The position numbers and the translations under genes are program-made. Below, one piece after another: positions 1 through 12,088 of a stretch of 64,000 nt of DNA (position 1 is the first letter of the stretch; every line of letters starts with the position of its first letter). The stretch is from Antedon bifida (lineage: Eukaryota > Echinodermata > Crinoidea > Comatulida > Antedonidae): contig OY727094.1 of the NCBI GenBank assembly GCA_963402885.1, forward strand, positions 5,768,501 through 5,832,500, written 5' to 3'. The notes under the pieces were generated by a model. The model saw only the letters and a list, made by a program, of their open reading frames with translations, ran no database searches and had not been told where the DNA came from.

Positions 1-115
1 CTTTGCCTCTCGTCTGGACACTGACATTTCTCCATAACAGTTGTATTTATGATAAAATTCATTGCTTGTTGTGTTGCCTTGGAGATAGAGTCGCAAGAGT
101 CGTATATTTCAGTAT
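1..115 (-). CDS. Class C GPCR, exon 2 (partial, runs off left edge)
   Basis: On the minus strand a pyrimidine-rich acceptor ending TTTCAG at 116 opens an exon whose frame, joined to the single base left by the exon at 21937-22201, reads N-T-E-I-Y-D-S-C-D-S-I-S-K-A and then ATQQAMNFIINTTV...KCQCPDERQ. This is the expected continuation of the extracellular ligand-binding (ANF-receptor/Venus-flytrap) domain of class C receptors, where the motif Y/F-D-[ST]-C follows the 'LLP' segment. The S-K-A after the cysteine and the later C-x-C pair resemble calcium-sensing-receptor-like members more than metabotropic glutamate receptors. That subfamily placement is inference from a short stretch. The exon is cut by the window edge; the rest of the binding domain, the cysteine-rich domain and the seven helices must lie to the left. 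Confidence 0.8.
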
Positions 116-408
116 CTGAAAAAAAATTGTTGCTTAACATTCATTTATTCAACAGTATGTAGGCCACTGGCCCAAGTACAATAATAGATAATAATACATA
201 TTAAAAATTTAAGTAGTAGTAACAGCAAGATAATTGGTTCTCTTTTTATATGCGAAAAAGGCAAATCTTACCAGGTTATTGATTACTTTTTTCTTTTTGT
301 TTTTCATTAGTAAAATAAACTTTTTATTTTAACATAATCAAAGTGTATTTCGTAATGTAATTGAATTTAACTTTAAAATGGTATACTTGATGAATATACT
401 GTAACTAA

Positions 409-704
409 TATTTATTTTGGAAAAAGTGTTGTCGCATCGGTTTTTCTGTATGAATGCACCTTTAACTATAGCACGTTCACACGACGTATATGATGTTTAC
501 AAACTAGTGTTGAGAGGATAAATCACATGAAATCTCATTATCTGCAGGTAGCTCAATATTTATTTTGGAAAAAGTGTTGTCGCATCGGCTCTTCTCGTAT
601 GAATGCACCTTTAAACTATAGCACGTTCACACGACGTATATGATGTTTACAAACTAGTGTTGAGAGGATAAATCACATAAAATCTCATTATCTGCAAGTA
701 GCTC
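409..704. repeat. Two-copy tandem duplication, about 146 bp unit
   Basis: The segment starting AATATTTATTTTGGAAAAAG at about 409 recurs at about 555 with only a few changes, including the GTTGTCGCATCGG, CACGTTCACACGACG and GAGAGGATAAATCACAT blocks. The second copy ends near 704. The high identity indicates a recent duplication. Confidence 0.9.
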
Positions 705-1039
705 AATGTCCATTCAAAATAACCGTAGTAATAATTAAATATTGCTGTCATTCACTCAAAACATCACGTAAATGAATTATTTCAATATTGAAGCGACGAA
801 TCTCTTCAGTTCATATAATCTAAAGCAAGAGGAAATAGTACTATTTTGGACGTTGAAGGATTATTATGCGAGATTGCTTAAGAGTTTGTCATTATTAGCA
901 GCTTTAATGGTTTAAGAGAAACACTTTGTATTTATTTTCTGTTTTCCTATACATTTATGAAAGCGAAATAAATGGACTTTTGACGTTTACCATAACTTGA
1001 CTGTAAAATTTGTCAGCTAAATTTACTATAAAGACAGCT

Positions 1040-1800
1040 CTTCCTTCAAGAAAAAGCTAACCATTAAAAAAAAGCCCACCTAAAAAAGAATCACATCTAA
1101 AAACGAAGCCCAGTTAAAAACGAATTCATCAACTTTTAAAAAAAAAGCCCACCTTAAAAAGAAGCTCATCTCAGAAAGAAGCTCATCTCAGAAAGAAGCC
1201 AACCCATCTAAAAAAGAAGCCCAGCTCAAAACGAATTCATCAACTTTTTTTCAAAAGCCCACCTCAAAAAGAAGCTCATCTCAGAAAGGAGCGTATCTCA
1301 GAAAGAAGCCAACCTAAAAAAGCTCATTTCAAAAAGATTGATTCAAAAAAGCTCATTTCAAAAAGATTAATTTAAAAAAGCTCATTTCAAAAAGAAAGGC
1401 CCATTAGTCAATTATAAGCCAACCAGTAACTAAAGAAGCACAACAGTTAAACAGAAACCAACTTCGAAAAGAAACCCATAAGTTAAAACGAAGAAGAATC
1501 CCACCTCAAGAAGAATCCCATCTCAAGAAGAAGCCCACCTCAAGAAGAGGCCCACCTCAAGAAGAAGCCCACCTCAAGAAGAGGCCCACCAGTAAACGAA
1601 GCAAACCTCGAAAAGAAGCCCACCAGTTAAACGAAGAAGAATCCCACCTCAAGAAGAAGCCCACCTCAAGAAGAAGCCCACCTCAAGAAGAATCCCACCT
1701 CAAGAAGAAGCCCACCTCAAGAAGAATCCCACCTCAATAAGAAGCTTACTATAGTCAAAAAGAAGCTCACCACAAAAAAAATACCCACCTCCAGAAGAAG
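1040..1800. repeat. Degenerate minisatellite of AAGAAGCCCACCTC-like units
   Basis: Dozens of short units built on AAGAAGCCCACCTC, with variants such as AAGAAGCTCATCTC and AAGAATCCCACCTC, run head to tail. The left third is the most degenerate and the 1490-1740 part the most regular. The plus strand is strongly purine/cytosine biased. No reading frame stays open across it. Confidence 0.85.
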
Positions 1801-2082
1801 TAAAACTAATAAATAAGAGTCATGGCAACGATGTAGAATGGAAAAAAACAGAAATATGTTCGGTCTTATAATATATAGTTGTTCTATAATTATCACGTTA
1901 TACATACTGTAATTGATAGGCCTACTCTCTGTATAAACGAGTCATATCAAATTCATCAAGTAGCACACGTTACAGCGAAATTAATTCAGAATTGATTTTA
2001 CGTTTGCTATAAAGTGTTTAGGTACGATTAAAGCTACGCCATTCTGAATGGTTACAGCTTCATTTCATTTAATTATAAATTA

Positions 2083-2390
2083 TGCGTGGTTCCCACAACG
2101 ACGTGACGCAACATAAGGAATTTGACCATTGGTCAACTCGCTTGAGTTGCGTCTACGTCCTTGCGTTGCGTGCTGCTTAAAGCTTGGTTCTCACTAGCGA
2201 CGCAACGTAACGCGATCTACGCAACGTAAGGAAATGCCCTTCCAATCATTGTGTTTGCCCCCGCCTGCGTGAAATCAAACGTGTTGTTTGCAGCACTAAT
2301 TGCGTCGTCGGTTCCCACTTGTGATTACGCAATACAGCACTTTGCGTCGATACGTCGCTGCGTTGCGTTCTAGTGGGAACCACGCTTAAC
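2083..2390. mobile_element. Family B inverted-repeat elements (one or two, adjoining)
   Basis: Ends of the type GCGTGGTTCCCAC and GTGGGAACCACGC face each other. A further internal end, AAGCTTGGTTCTCACTAG at about 2180, suggests a complete 210-bp element at 2179-2390 next to a partial one at 2083-2178. Subterminal regions are full of ACGCAACG/CGTTGCGT motifs. The 2179-2390 element is about 90% like the one at 17094-17303 in opposite orientation. It is non-coding and so non-autonomous. Confidence 0.75.
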
Positions 2391-2988
2391 CAACATGCTT
2401 CTATAACGTATACCTCCACGATTATTTTCAAGCAAAGTTGCCAATGTTAGTTTCATGTTTCATACAGACAATATCGGGGATTATTTTCTTTAATTTAGGC
2501 CTAAAGTGTGATAGATTGACATTTGAATAACCTATAATAGAATCATCACTGTATTGTTTTATCCAAACTAAGAATAAACCTCGTATACGAACTTAACCAT
2601 CCCTGTGTCATATACATTATATTGATGGATTGCCCACATCGGGAATTTACATATAGTATAGGCCCATAGCAAACTAACATTCGAATAATGTAATTCATCA
2701 TTCATAATTGCTTTATATCATGAAGGAATGATAACGATATAGAAAAACATGACCATTATCATACAGCGGAGCCCGAGGTTCACTGCTTCATTCATTCATC
2801 AGTGGAAAACTTCCATTTATTGTCATTTGCATATAAAATATACATAGACATTTTGTTTTCTCTGAGATATACAAAAACAGATAAGTGAAAAACTAACAAA
2901 AACAATTGTCACATCGCTCTCGTACTTCATTATCATATCAAAATTCTGCATTATTATATAGACGGGCAATGTAAAAACTTAAGTTAAT

Positions 2989-3151
2989 CTCTGTCTACAC
3001 TATCAAACTAGTTTGACAAAAAAATTGTTATGTGCCCAAATAAGGTAGCTGATATGCTTAAATATGGTAGTGATATGACATCATTATGTCCATATATGGA
3101 CAAATCACTTTTTTTTTGTGACATAAAGTTTGATAGTGTAGACAGAGCTTT
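2989..3151 (+). mobile_element. Family A MITE, copy 1
   Basis: Terminal inverted repeats CTCTGTCTACACTATCAAAC and GTTTGATAGTGTAGACAGAG (here TTTGATAG...) bound a core with ATGTGCCCAAATA, GATATGACATCAT and the palindrome CCATATATGG. The left tip is slightly degraded. Confidence 0.85.
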
Positions 3152-3993
3152 ATAGATTACCACCGGTAAATATTATTGCATATTACAATGAAACCATCTT
3201 TTCCGAGACATTCAACAAAATCATTGTTTAAAGGTTGTCATGGAGAATGGCGATACTCCCAGTAAAATCATATTGTGGTACATTATGTGCTTCCAAAAAT
3301 AAATAAAGTTGAGAATATATTGTTAGCCACAACCGTCTTTTGTAGCACATTAAACCTTGCTTTACTATTCCAATCAGGTTAATTTATGCAGCAATAACTT
3401 GATTTTGTCCCTCCATTTTCAATTATTTTGTTTTGCTTCCAAACTCCAGTCACAACCACGACATAATGATTACAATCATACATTACCCACAAAAACCAGA
3501 GCATGAAATTTTGTTTATTTTCTATAATTTAATCATCAAAAGAAAAATTAATAAAGAGAGATAGATACACCATCACCAATGACTGTTCATGCTTCGTATA
3601 TCGTGTATAATAAGATTACACAATTTGGGTGTAATTTGACCTTGAGATTCACTTTATGTTCATATTATGTTACTTATGTAGAATACATTGCACCCAAGAC
3701 AATGGAGAACTCCAACGCTAAACCACTATGCTAATTTCACACGAAAACACAAAGCGAAATTTTCTACGAGCTGACGAGTGGCATGGAATGAATGAAAAAG
3801 AATCGTATTCCAGCAATAATGATTCTAAACTATTCCTTTCTATAATTTAAGACAGTTGGCCTCGTTCTGATTTTAAACGATAAAATGTCAACTAAACATT
3901 ATTAGTGACGTCAGTAGGCTATTAAAGAACGCCACAACTATATTAAAATTGTTCCATCAAGAAGAGCAGATAATAATGTTTATATGTTCAGGG

Positions 3994-4038
3994 CATGGAG
4001 GTATAATTCTATTTTTTTTTTAATTTTATACCTCCATG
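3994..4038. repeat. 45-bp palindrome (hairpin)
   Basis: CATGGAGGTATAA and TTATACCTCCATG form 13-bp perfect arms around an A/T loop with a run of T. A related hairpin occurs at 4319-4356, and another with a CATGGAGGTAT arm at 50866-50895. Confidence 0.8.
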
Positions 4039-4114
4039 TTCAGGATATATGAGAGCATCAAAACAAGTTGGTTGGGGAGTCGTGTGGAGGAGGCAGATGG
4101 ACAATATTATGTTA

Positions 4115-4244
4115 AGCGTGTGTGATGTGCCCAAATATGGTAGTGATATGCTTAAATATGGTAGTGATATGACATCATCATGTCAATATATGGCCACATC
4201 ACATTTTGTTGTCACATAACGTTTGATAGTGTAGACAGAGCTTT
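4115..4244 (+). mobile_element. Family A MITE, copy 2 (left end missing)
   Basis: The core (two tandem 'ATATGGTAGTGATATG' units, GACATCATCATG) and the right terminal repeat ending GACAGAGCTTTA are present. The left terminal repeat is absent, so this copy is 5' truncated. Confidence 0.8.
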
Positions 4245-4318
4245 AGGGTCAGGTTTATCTTTCAGTGTATTAAATTGAAATTTAACCCGGCAAATCTAAA
4301 ATTAAATTGTACAGTCAT

Positions 4319-4356
4319 ACCATGGAGTAAAGCATTATTCTTTTACTCCATATGGT
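4319..4356. repeat. Short palindrome
   Basis: ACCATGGAGTAAA and TTTACTCCATATGGT are inverted copies with a two-base insertion in the right arm, around a 10-base loop. Confidence 0.65.
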
Positions 4357-4591
4357 CATACCAGAAAATATGCTAAATTCCAGTAGCCGAACTGAATAAA
4401 ATTATATCTAAAGGGGAAATCTTTAAATATCTATTGACTTAAAGTGAAATGTGTAAGGAAATTATCTCACACAGTGTTTTTCGTATTTTTGTTGTTCACG
4501 CATGCTCTTTGATACCCATAAATCCGCATCTTTCAGTTGCAGAAATGCAGTTGTAATCATTATCTTTTTTATGTTAGTCTTTTCGATTTTT

Positions 4592-4685
4592 GTCTCAAGT
4601 AGTATACGTATGAAACGCCATATTTGCCAAAATATTTATATTTTTACTAATATTAAATCAAACTTCCGTCTAGAACATAGACTAA
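4592..4685. repeat. Local dispersed repeat D, copy 1
   Basis: The block TACGTATGAAACGCCATAT...CCAAAATATT...TTACTAATATTAA...CGTCT is shared with 6412-6505 at roughly 85% identity. In both copies the same plus-strand frame is open, reading R-M-K-R-H-[IM]-C-Q-N-I...F-T-N-I-K-S...R-L-E. No known domain is recognised. Confidence 0.7.
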
Positions 4686-6411
4686 TCTATATTAAACAAA
4701 ATGATATTTCAATAGAGAATGCTGTTGGTTTCGTATCCAATGCGCATGCCTACTACTAGTTAAAATTAGAAGATAATAATTGTATTAAGTAAAAATCTCT
4801 GTCGGTTCATTGCGCATGGGCAGTATATATTCGTCTCCGAAAAGATTGTTAAGTGTGTCATTAGAGCTACTGTAGCCTATTCGTCTTTTTTATGGTTTAT
4901 TAGATAGCTTTAGAAAGAATCTACCACACTATCTAGGGTACAATGTGGACTTGATATATCCTAAAGGTTAAATCTGAAATTGTGTATTTCATCATATATT
5001 ATGATGACATAAGCATGCCGAGAGCTAGTACTATTACATGCTATAATGACAAATTATGGTAAAGAAAATAACACCTTGCAGCTGAGAAATGAATGAGTGA
5101 GATTGAATGGCGAAAAACATCACTTTCAACTGAACATTATTATAAACATAGAAGAATGATTCAATTTAAAGATGCGTCTACATTTTAAAAATGTATTTAT
5201 CTATTTTCAATTTTCTACGTCATAGAAACGACAATGGTAGCCTATCGGTACCAGATTATTATTGAACCACAAATTCAACCACATAAATACACTATTTTAT
5301 CAGTATTTGTACGCGCGCGTGAGTCTGATAATCAAGTTTTTTTTTTCAACTTTCTCTGGAAAAAAAAAATAAAAACAAGCGTTTCTCAACTGATTTGTGT
5401 CATATGGGGTCTATATATCCACCAAAAAAAAGTTCCAGCTCATCTGGCCTGGGGAAAGTCGCCATTTGAATTTTCAAAATGGCCGCCATAAAATACAGGT
5501 TTTTGCTCATATCTCCGCTTCTACATCATTTCAGTTTAAAAAATTAGAGTTTTGATTTTAATAAACAGATTTTTATTTCTATAATTTAACCAACTAATAA
5601 CACTGCAACAACATAAATGGAATAAACGCTATGTTGGTATGTTTACGTTTTTGGCTATAATCATTGTGTAAGTATAATTTACATTAGTTAATTGTATGTA
5701 AATAAATTAACAAACCTACGTATTATTACTAACCAACATTATAGGCACTTATAATATAGTATAGAAAGAAGGGCAATATAATGGAATTCACAATTCACAA
5801 GACGTAGGCCTATACTCTTCATTAAAAGTCCTATTTTGACAGATTATAATATTAACTTGATAAAGTGTTTGAAATCAATCATAATTTAATTGCATACTTA
5901 ATTAGCTACTGATAAGCTTTTAAGAAACAGCTGCTTATTAATGATATTACATTATTCATTTGGTGTCAGAAATGTTGTCAATGATTGAACGTTCGCCGTA
6001 AGAGAAATCAGGCTATACGAAAATGATGTTTGAATTATATAAAATATACATTACGATGAAAGAAAGCTTTGAAGGAATAATCTGAAATAGTATGGCAATG
6101 TACAAACAATCACTGTACTGTCTTCTTGTAATTAATAGTGACAGTGAAATAACACTAGAAAACATAAAGTATCTATGAACACTACGTAACATATTGAATG
6201 TAAACAAATAAAGAGCTGAGTACAGTACGAACTCAGACTGCTGAGGCTTGATACATGCGCTATACAATGAGACCATCGTGGCGTTTTCATTGAGTGGATT
6301 AGCTCTTTCACAGCAACAGTTAGTTTTGTGCATTTTTTTGTCACACAATTTTCTTTTCACAAACACTCGATTCTGCAGATGTCTATTCGAGGCTTGTCTG
6401 AAAAAGTTTAC

Positions 6412-6505
6412 AAGCTCAAGTAGTACACGTATGAAACGCCATATGTGCCAAAATATTAATTTTTTTACTAATATTAAGTCAAAACATCGTCTGGAACCCA
6501 TACCA
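6412..6505. repeat. Local dispersed repeat D, copy 2
   Basis: This is the second copy of the block at 4592-4685, in the same orientation and 1.8 kb away. It lies in an open plus-strand frame from 6248 to 6586. Flanks are not shared, so the repeat is short. Confidence 0.7.
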
Positions 6506-7067
6506 ATGTCTATGGTAAACCTTAACTCAACATACGAACCAGTGACAGCTGGGTTGACATATATTAATACACTCGTATCTAGATGACTGTCAATAGTTAG
6601 TTAGTATCTACCTAGTGACAGCAGAATCGACGTATCTTTACATGGCATCTTATAAGGCAATATAACAAACAACTTTATTATTATATCATAGATTTAACAT
6701 TATAAGATCTTAGTTTAGAACTGGGATGAGGCCTACACCATAAATCAGCTCTTTGTTTGCGTGAATAGCCTAAAAAATATGTTTAGCCTAATCGATGCAG
6801 CAAAGGTCTTTGAGTAGAAAGAAAGGTCTAATGCTGACATCTGTCTTAATGCCGTAAATTTCTCTTTTATTAAGACTGCAACAACAACATTACCAAATGT
6901 ACGTCACTACAGGTGTTTCACTGTCGTTTGATAATAGAATTGTACTATAGCAATAACATAACAGTATTGCTAACAATTATGTTACATTTCTTTAGTTACT
7001 ATTAAAATGTGTTGTCTTTGTCAATGTATACGTCCTTTTGGATCAATTATTAACCGTTATGTTATGA

Positions 7068-7118
7068 TGGGCACATCACTTTTTTTGTCACATGTTTGTT
7101 AGTGTAGACATAGCTTTA
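7068..7118 (+). mobile_element. Family A MITE, copy 3 (right-end remnant)
   Basis: Only GGGCACATCACTTTTTTTGTCACAT and the right terminal repeat (GTGTAGACATAGCTTTA) remain. It abuts a family B fragment that starts at about 7122. Confidence 0.7.
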
Positions 7119-7121
7119 GAC

Positions 7122-7235
7122 GCAACGCAAGGACATAATTACGCGCGCCGCAAATAATTGGCCAATAACGCCGCAACGGATCACCAGAACGTAGGCTTAC
7201 AATAAACTGCGTCCAAGTGAGAACCGATCTTTAAC
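7122..7235. mobile_element. Family B element fragment
   Basis: ACGCAACGCAAGGAC, a TTGGCCAATAACG-type CCAAT block, and AAGTGAGAACCGATCTTTAA correspond to the interior and right end of family B. The left tip is lost at the junction with the family A remnant. Confidence 0.55.
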
Positions 7236-7768
7236 ACAGTTCACGCTGTACGTAAACTCAACACGATTTTTGTTAAAACTACCGATTTACATAATCAACT
7301 TGTCGTTGATGGTTAGGTAATTCTATAATGTTTGATTCTGCACGAATTTTGTCAACAAAACGGTAATGAATTATATAATCGATTGTGTTGCCGATAACCA
7401 GTGACATTTGTTAAGTGGCAACACGTGACTTACGGTAAACCTGAAGTCACAATTGAGAGCGTGTTATCCATCTTGCGTTTATTCAATTCATTACTATGCT
7501 GATGGGTGGCATTATAGTTAAACGAATTATTGATTAAAGAATTCAACATCAATTTCCATGAACTTAAAAAATACAAGTTTAGATAGGAATATAACTAATA
7601 AGAATGTATAGCGTAAATGTCTAATTATACTGTTGTACATAAATTAATCTAGAAAAGGCTTTCACGGCGCAGACATCAGATTTTTAAGCAATACAAAATT
7701 GTAGAAACACGGAGAAGGCAATATAGAAACTACTTGCTCTTTCGTATAAATAAACAAGACCATATACA

Positions 7769-7860
7769 TCATCTGCAGAGTCGCGTGCTCAAATATGTGT
7801 TTACCGACCGACCAACCGACCGACATAGCGAGCTGTAGAGTCGTGTTTGCACGCGACTAA
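7769..7860 (+). repeat. Repeat family E with internal (GACC)n, copy 1
   Basis: CTGCAGAGTCGCGTGCTCAA is followed by GACCGACCAACCGACCGAC, then ATAGCGAGCTGTAGAGTC and CGCGACTAAAAAT. The same order is seen at 14519-14620, and inverted at 10362-10434, with different numbers of GACC/GACA units. Confidence 0.75.
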
Positions 7861-7870
7861 AAATTGGAGT

Positions 7871-7942
7871 GGAGTTGTGGCTTGGCGGTTATGGTACTCG
7901 GCTACCAATCAGTTTCCTGGGGTTAAGTCTTGTCATGTCAGG
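7871..7942 (+). mobile_element. tRNA-derived SINE head (degraded)
   Basis: GTGGCTTGGCGGTTATGG resembles a pol III A box, and TGGGGTTAAGTCTTG, about 40 bases later, is a decayed B box (consensus GGTTCGANTCC). The spacing matches a tRNA. No functional cloverleaf is expected. Confidence 0.5.
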
Positions 7943-8218
7943 ATTTGTTCAATGACGAATAACAAATTACAAATCCAAAGACTAACACTGTGTTTATTTA
8001 TGTAGAACATTTTTGTATTTGTCTTGAAGCAAGAATGATAGTAAATAAATTCGGTTATGATTATCCTTGGCAATTTGCCTAAATATAAAACAAAAATAAA
8101 TAAATAAATATATAAATAAGCACCAACTTAAATTAAAGCAAGCTACAGGAATAACAAGATGACGGATTAGGACGGCAGCAAAAACTGGAACCGATAAAGA
8201 CACACAACAAATGCTGGT

Positions 8219-8361
8219 AGAGGCGGATTCAAGGCAGGTCCCAAATCCTGAATTTCAAAACTTTTAATATAAAAGATAAAACATCAAATTAAGCTCAGAA
8301 CTTAATTGCACCATTTTTAGACCCTGTCTCCGCCCCTTTTAAATCCAGGATCCGCCACTGG
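8219..8361. mobile_element. Small inverted-repeat element with GGCGGATCC-type ends
   Basis: AGGCGGATTCAAGG at the left and CCAGGATCCGCCACTGG at the right form imperfect terminal inverted repeats around 110 bp of non-coding AT-rich sequence. Ends of the CAGTGGCGGATCC type are widespread on non-autonomous DNA transposons of animals. The left end is more decayed. Confidence 0.55.
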
Positions 8362-9709
8362 CTAGATCAAAAAAAGACAACACAAACGACTGCTAGAACA
8401 ACTAATAAAGGCTGTATGATTTCCAGTGTGTGTGTTTACAAAAAAAATAAATTAATATTCATATGAAGACAAGAAAATAAAACAAAGGTATACAAAAACA
8501 TAATTGTGTATTGGATATCAAGATTGGCAACAACAAATTCTAAAAATGGACATTTATGAGCGTTTCTTGAGTAACTGTGTAATTTAATAACATGTTATAT
8601 TATGTTCCTTTCTTAAATCTATCAAAAATAGATATGATTTAATAATGATACGTTATGTCTCATTAGTTTTAGTTAGTCGTAGGATTGTGTTACAAATAAA
8701 GATATTTCAAAATCTATTGATATTTACCATGTTGACAGATAAATATCAATATCAATTCGTTTTGTTATTTGTCACTTTCAAAAATATTCTAAATAATATT
8801 CCCAAAGGGCATAACGAACTAACATTGCGTTAGTTTGACAATGTTTATTAAAATGACTTGTGTGAGGTGGATTCAATATTTTGCACTGTGCGCTCAATGG
8901 TTCAATGCAGTCACGGACGCGCGCGTTCCATTTTTTAACGAATAACTTAACGCGCGCGTTCAACTGTTGTTGACAAGTTAGGAAGCAAGTTAACTTTGTC
9001 AGACTTTGGTCAGACCTTTCTCTGTTGTTGAATTGCAAGGAACATCAAAACCTGTAAAAATGTGTGTATGCTTCATTTTGTTGGCTGCTTCTTTTCTCAT
9101 TTTGCTGACGTAATCACTTAACCTAAATGGCAGAATTACCGTCGTATACAATGCAGGATTTGGTTTAATCGTTCCACAGAGAATGTACTATTTTACTACA
9201 AAAAGACAGAAAATAACAATAGTTGGCCAACTGATAGAATGTTATCAGAGCCGAAATTATTCTTCGAAATTGTTTGTGGAAACATATGCTGCTTACTTAT
9301 TTTTATTTTGCAAATACAGAAAATAACCTTTTCTTTTGTAATAGGTCCATGCTTTTTGTGGCTAAATAAATGTGATTTTGAATAAATACAGTTTATCGTT
9401 GATGATGGAGTGAAATTAATATGCAACATTTATTCCAAAATTAGTTAAAAGAAACTTCCTGTTTTACATTGTGGTCCTGTCTTAAATACAAAAAAAAACA
9501 TGGGAAAAAAGTTTTAGTTTTGAAAAAAGAAATGAGGTCGACATCTTTAGCTTTATATGAAGTAGGCCTAATTGTTGGAGAATATTTAATTTCAGCAGTT
9601 GGTAGGTTATTCGATATTTTAGCGCCTGCAAATATTCTGCAACTATGAATAAACATATATTTATGTTACAATGTGTGAAAGAGTCTGAAACTGTTTTTTT
9701 ATAACCAAT

Positions 9710-10060
9710 GATTAAAGATGTATTGTCCCCCAAAAACATGAAAAATGAAGATTAATTAAATCATACTTTGAATAGGTTGTTTTGTAGTTTTAATAAATTA
9801 AATCACTTCCGTAGAAAAAAAATTGAAAACAAGTAATGTTTCCACTTATAAAATGATAAAATAAATGGTGAAATTAAACCAAAAATCTATTGGCTGGAAG
9901 CCACTTTGACTATTTTTTTTCTTTAAATAAAGTTTTTTTAGGTAAATTTTTTTTTCTTCTAATTTTTGGGCAAAGTCGATAACTATTATATGTCATTGGC
10001 ACATTCAACAACAAAAATGTTCAATAATTATTTTTTAAGGAGGACAATACATCTTTAACA
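9710..10060. mobile_element. Family C inverted-repeat element, copy 1
   Basis: The ends TTAAAGATGTATTGTCCCCC and GGACAATACATCTTTAA are inverted repeats about 350 bp apart. The interior is poly-A/T rich with no long open frame. The same element appears at 43282-43640 and, truncated, at 15650-16123 and 41285-41437. Confidence 0.75.
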
Positions 10061-10361
10061 TATTTATCATGAATGGACATTGTTATACAAAGAGTACAAA
10101 ATAATATACAATATAGTTCTAAACATTACAAAGCAAATCATAGATATATCCATTTTATCTTTGCATTTATACATTATATGTATTTACCTTTTATTAACAT
10201 CAAGGTTAAATTAGACAATAAGAAAAAATTTGGCTTTTATCTCCTTTCCAAACATCTTTTATGCATAATATAAAGGCTTATACATAAAACTGGTAAATAC
10301 GGTATTAATTTGTTACGCCCCTTCACGCATAGAAAGGCTACTTTTATCACAGTGTTCATTT

Positions 10362-10434
10362 TTAGTCCACAACTCGCTATGTTGGTCGGTTGGTCGGTCG
10401 TCGGTTGCTCAAATTTGAGCACGCGACTGCAGCC
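10362..10434 (-). repeat. Repeat family E, copy 2 (inverted)
   Basis: Read on the minus strand this gives CTGCAGTCGCGTGCTCAAAT, a (GACC)n-like stretch, ACATAGCGAGTTGTGGACTAAAAATG: the same order as at 7769 and 14519. It also contains CTCAAATTTGAG, a short perfect palindrome. Confidence 0.7.
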
Positions 10435-10965
10435 ATGTATATGGTTTTGTTTTAAAGAAAATTATATAGTTATATATATACATACCGCGTATTAGTTGTT
10501 ATTATTATCATTAATATAAATATATTTTTATTCGTCTATCAACACTAAAATTTAATAATAAAACATTATATCCAGGAATAGGTGTATCAATAATAATTAC
10601 TGATGTAAATCCATGTGAGGTCCCCAGAGGACGTTGTAACGACACACAAGACATCAATGTGCTACGCACCGGCACATACCTGGCTAATCATGCAAGAGAA
10701 AGCGATGATTTTTAATATTTGATGGGCGATTATAATTGCCTGCAGGTGTCTCGTGTAGCATTGCCTGATTGAGTTAGGCGCGAACGTTCATGTTGGCCAG
10801 AAGAAGCAACAGTTCAGCAGAAGCATCATGCGTAACAACAGTCTGCATTCACTCGTAATGTGCACTCTTGCGAACATTATTTCAATTTAAACATTTTAAA
10901 CTCACGTGATGTCTCGATCAGAAACTCTATTCAATCCTCAATATAAACTTTCGAATCTGTTACTG

Positions 10966-11120
10966 AAGCTTTGTTCCCATTAGAACGTAACGCAAAAACG
11001 TACTGTAAGGGCAACGCAAGTCATTTGACCAATCATGGCGAGATTATGCATCATCCATCGGGTCGTGATTGGTCAAATTACTTGTGAATTGCTTTGCGCG
11101 TACGTCCTGGCGTGAAACTC
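10966..11120. mobile_element. Family B element, copy
   Basis: AAGCTTTGTTCCCATTAGAACG at the left end, followed by CAAGTCATTTGACCAATCATGG, then the inverted GTGATTGGTCAAATTACTTG and CGTACGTCCTGGCGT. The two CCAAT-type blocks face each other; the right tip is eroded. Confidence 0.65.
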
Positions 11121-11989
11121 TAATTGTATACTTTATAATAATAAATTGTTGTAATTGTGTCAAGCTTCTAATTGTATTGTATGTCGTGTTGTATTGCTGG
11201 AGTGCCATAAAAACACAGCAACAGAATCAAAAGCATGGCATAAAAAAACCTCACGCTGGCCCGATCGCCGTCACCAGCTTTACTTGAGTGAAATGACAAT
11301 GCATACGGAACACAGTAACAGAATCAAAAGCACAGCAGCAACATACTCATACTATAATGCATGTTTCTTAAACTTTGTGGCCAAATGGCTTTCGAGCCAC
11401 GCGTGTGGATTGAAATAATAGTTATTATTTGAGTTCTGTGTACCATTATGGAGTATTCTTTACTTCATGTGTGTACACGTTCCATTGGTAATAAGATGGT
11501 ATGTTTGAGAATAAAGTTTGACATTCTGTAATACAGGAATTATCAATAGAACATTAAATCCGTCGAATAAGCTTCGGTTAACATATAAAACAATTAATTT
11601 GTATGTGCGTAATAAAGTACTTTCCTAATGAACTGTCATCAAACATAAAACTATGGAACGCCATCGCTGTCTTCGGTAGTTTTCTTTACCATTACGAAGA
11701 CATAAACAACGTCTAGACAATCTCATCTCAACGGGCAAGGAGCAGGTGTCATAACGGAAACAAGAGACAACAGTAATACCAACATCAACATAACATTCAG
11801 ATGGCAAAAGCCTCAATCGAAAACGATGGCTAATGCGCATGCGTATTTGTATTTTCATCTATTTGAGTTATATTTGGAAATGAAGACAGAAGCATCTCAT
11901 TGAATATTTACAACTCATCAAACTAAACCCTAAATAAACTTAATCTAACTCTCTAAATAATGAATAATAAAGGTTGTTATCAATCAATC

Positions 11990-12088
11990 ACAAGCGACAG
12001 TTTGGATGACCAATCGCGTCGTGATTGGTCAAATAACTTGCGTTACTCTTACGTCCTTGCGTTACGTTAGTGGGAAACAAGCTTTAAT
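11990..12088. mobile_element. Family B element, right part
   Basis: Contains GACCAATCGCGTCGTGATTGG (inverted CCAAT boxes) and the end CGTCCTTGCGTTACGTTAGTGGG followed by AAACAAGCTTTAA. The left tip is not visible. Confidence 0.6.

Noticed and set aside
1040-1800. Possible CRISPR-like or regular spacer array
   Set aside because: Units are contiguous and degenerate with no unique spacers, and the genome is eukaryotic.
8918-8962. GCGCGCG runs as a CpG-island promoter
   Set aside because: Only two short runs in AT-rich DNA; no exon or conserved start nearby.
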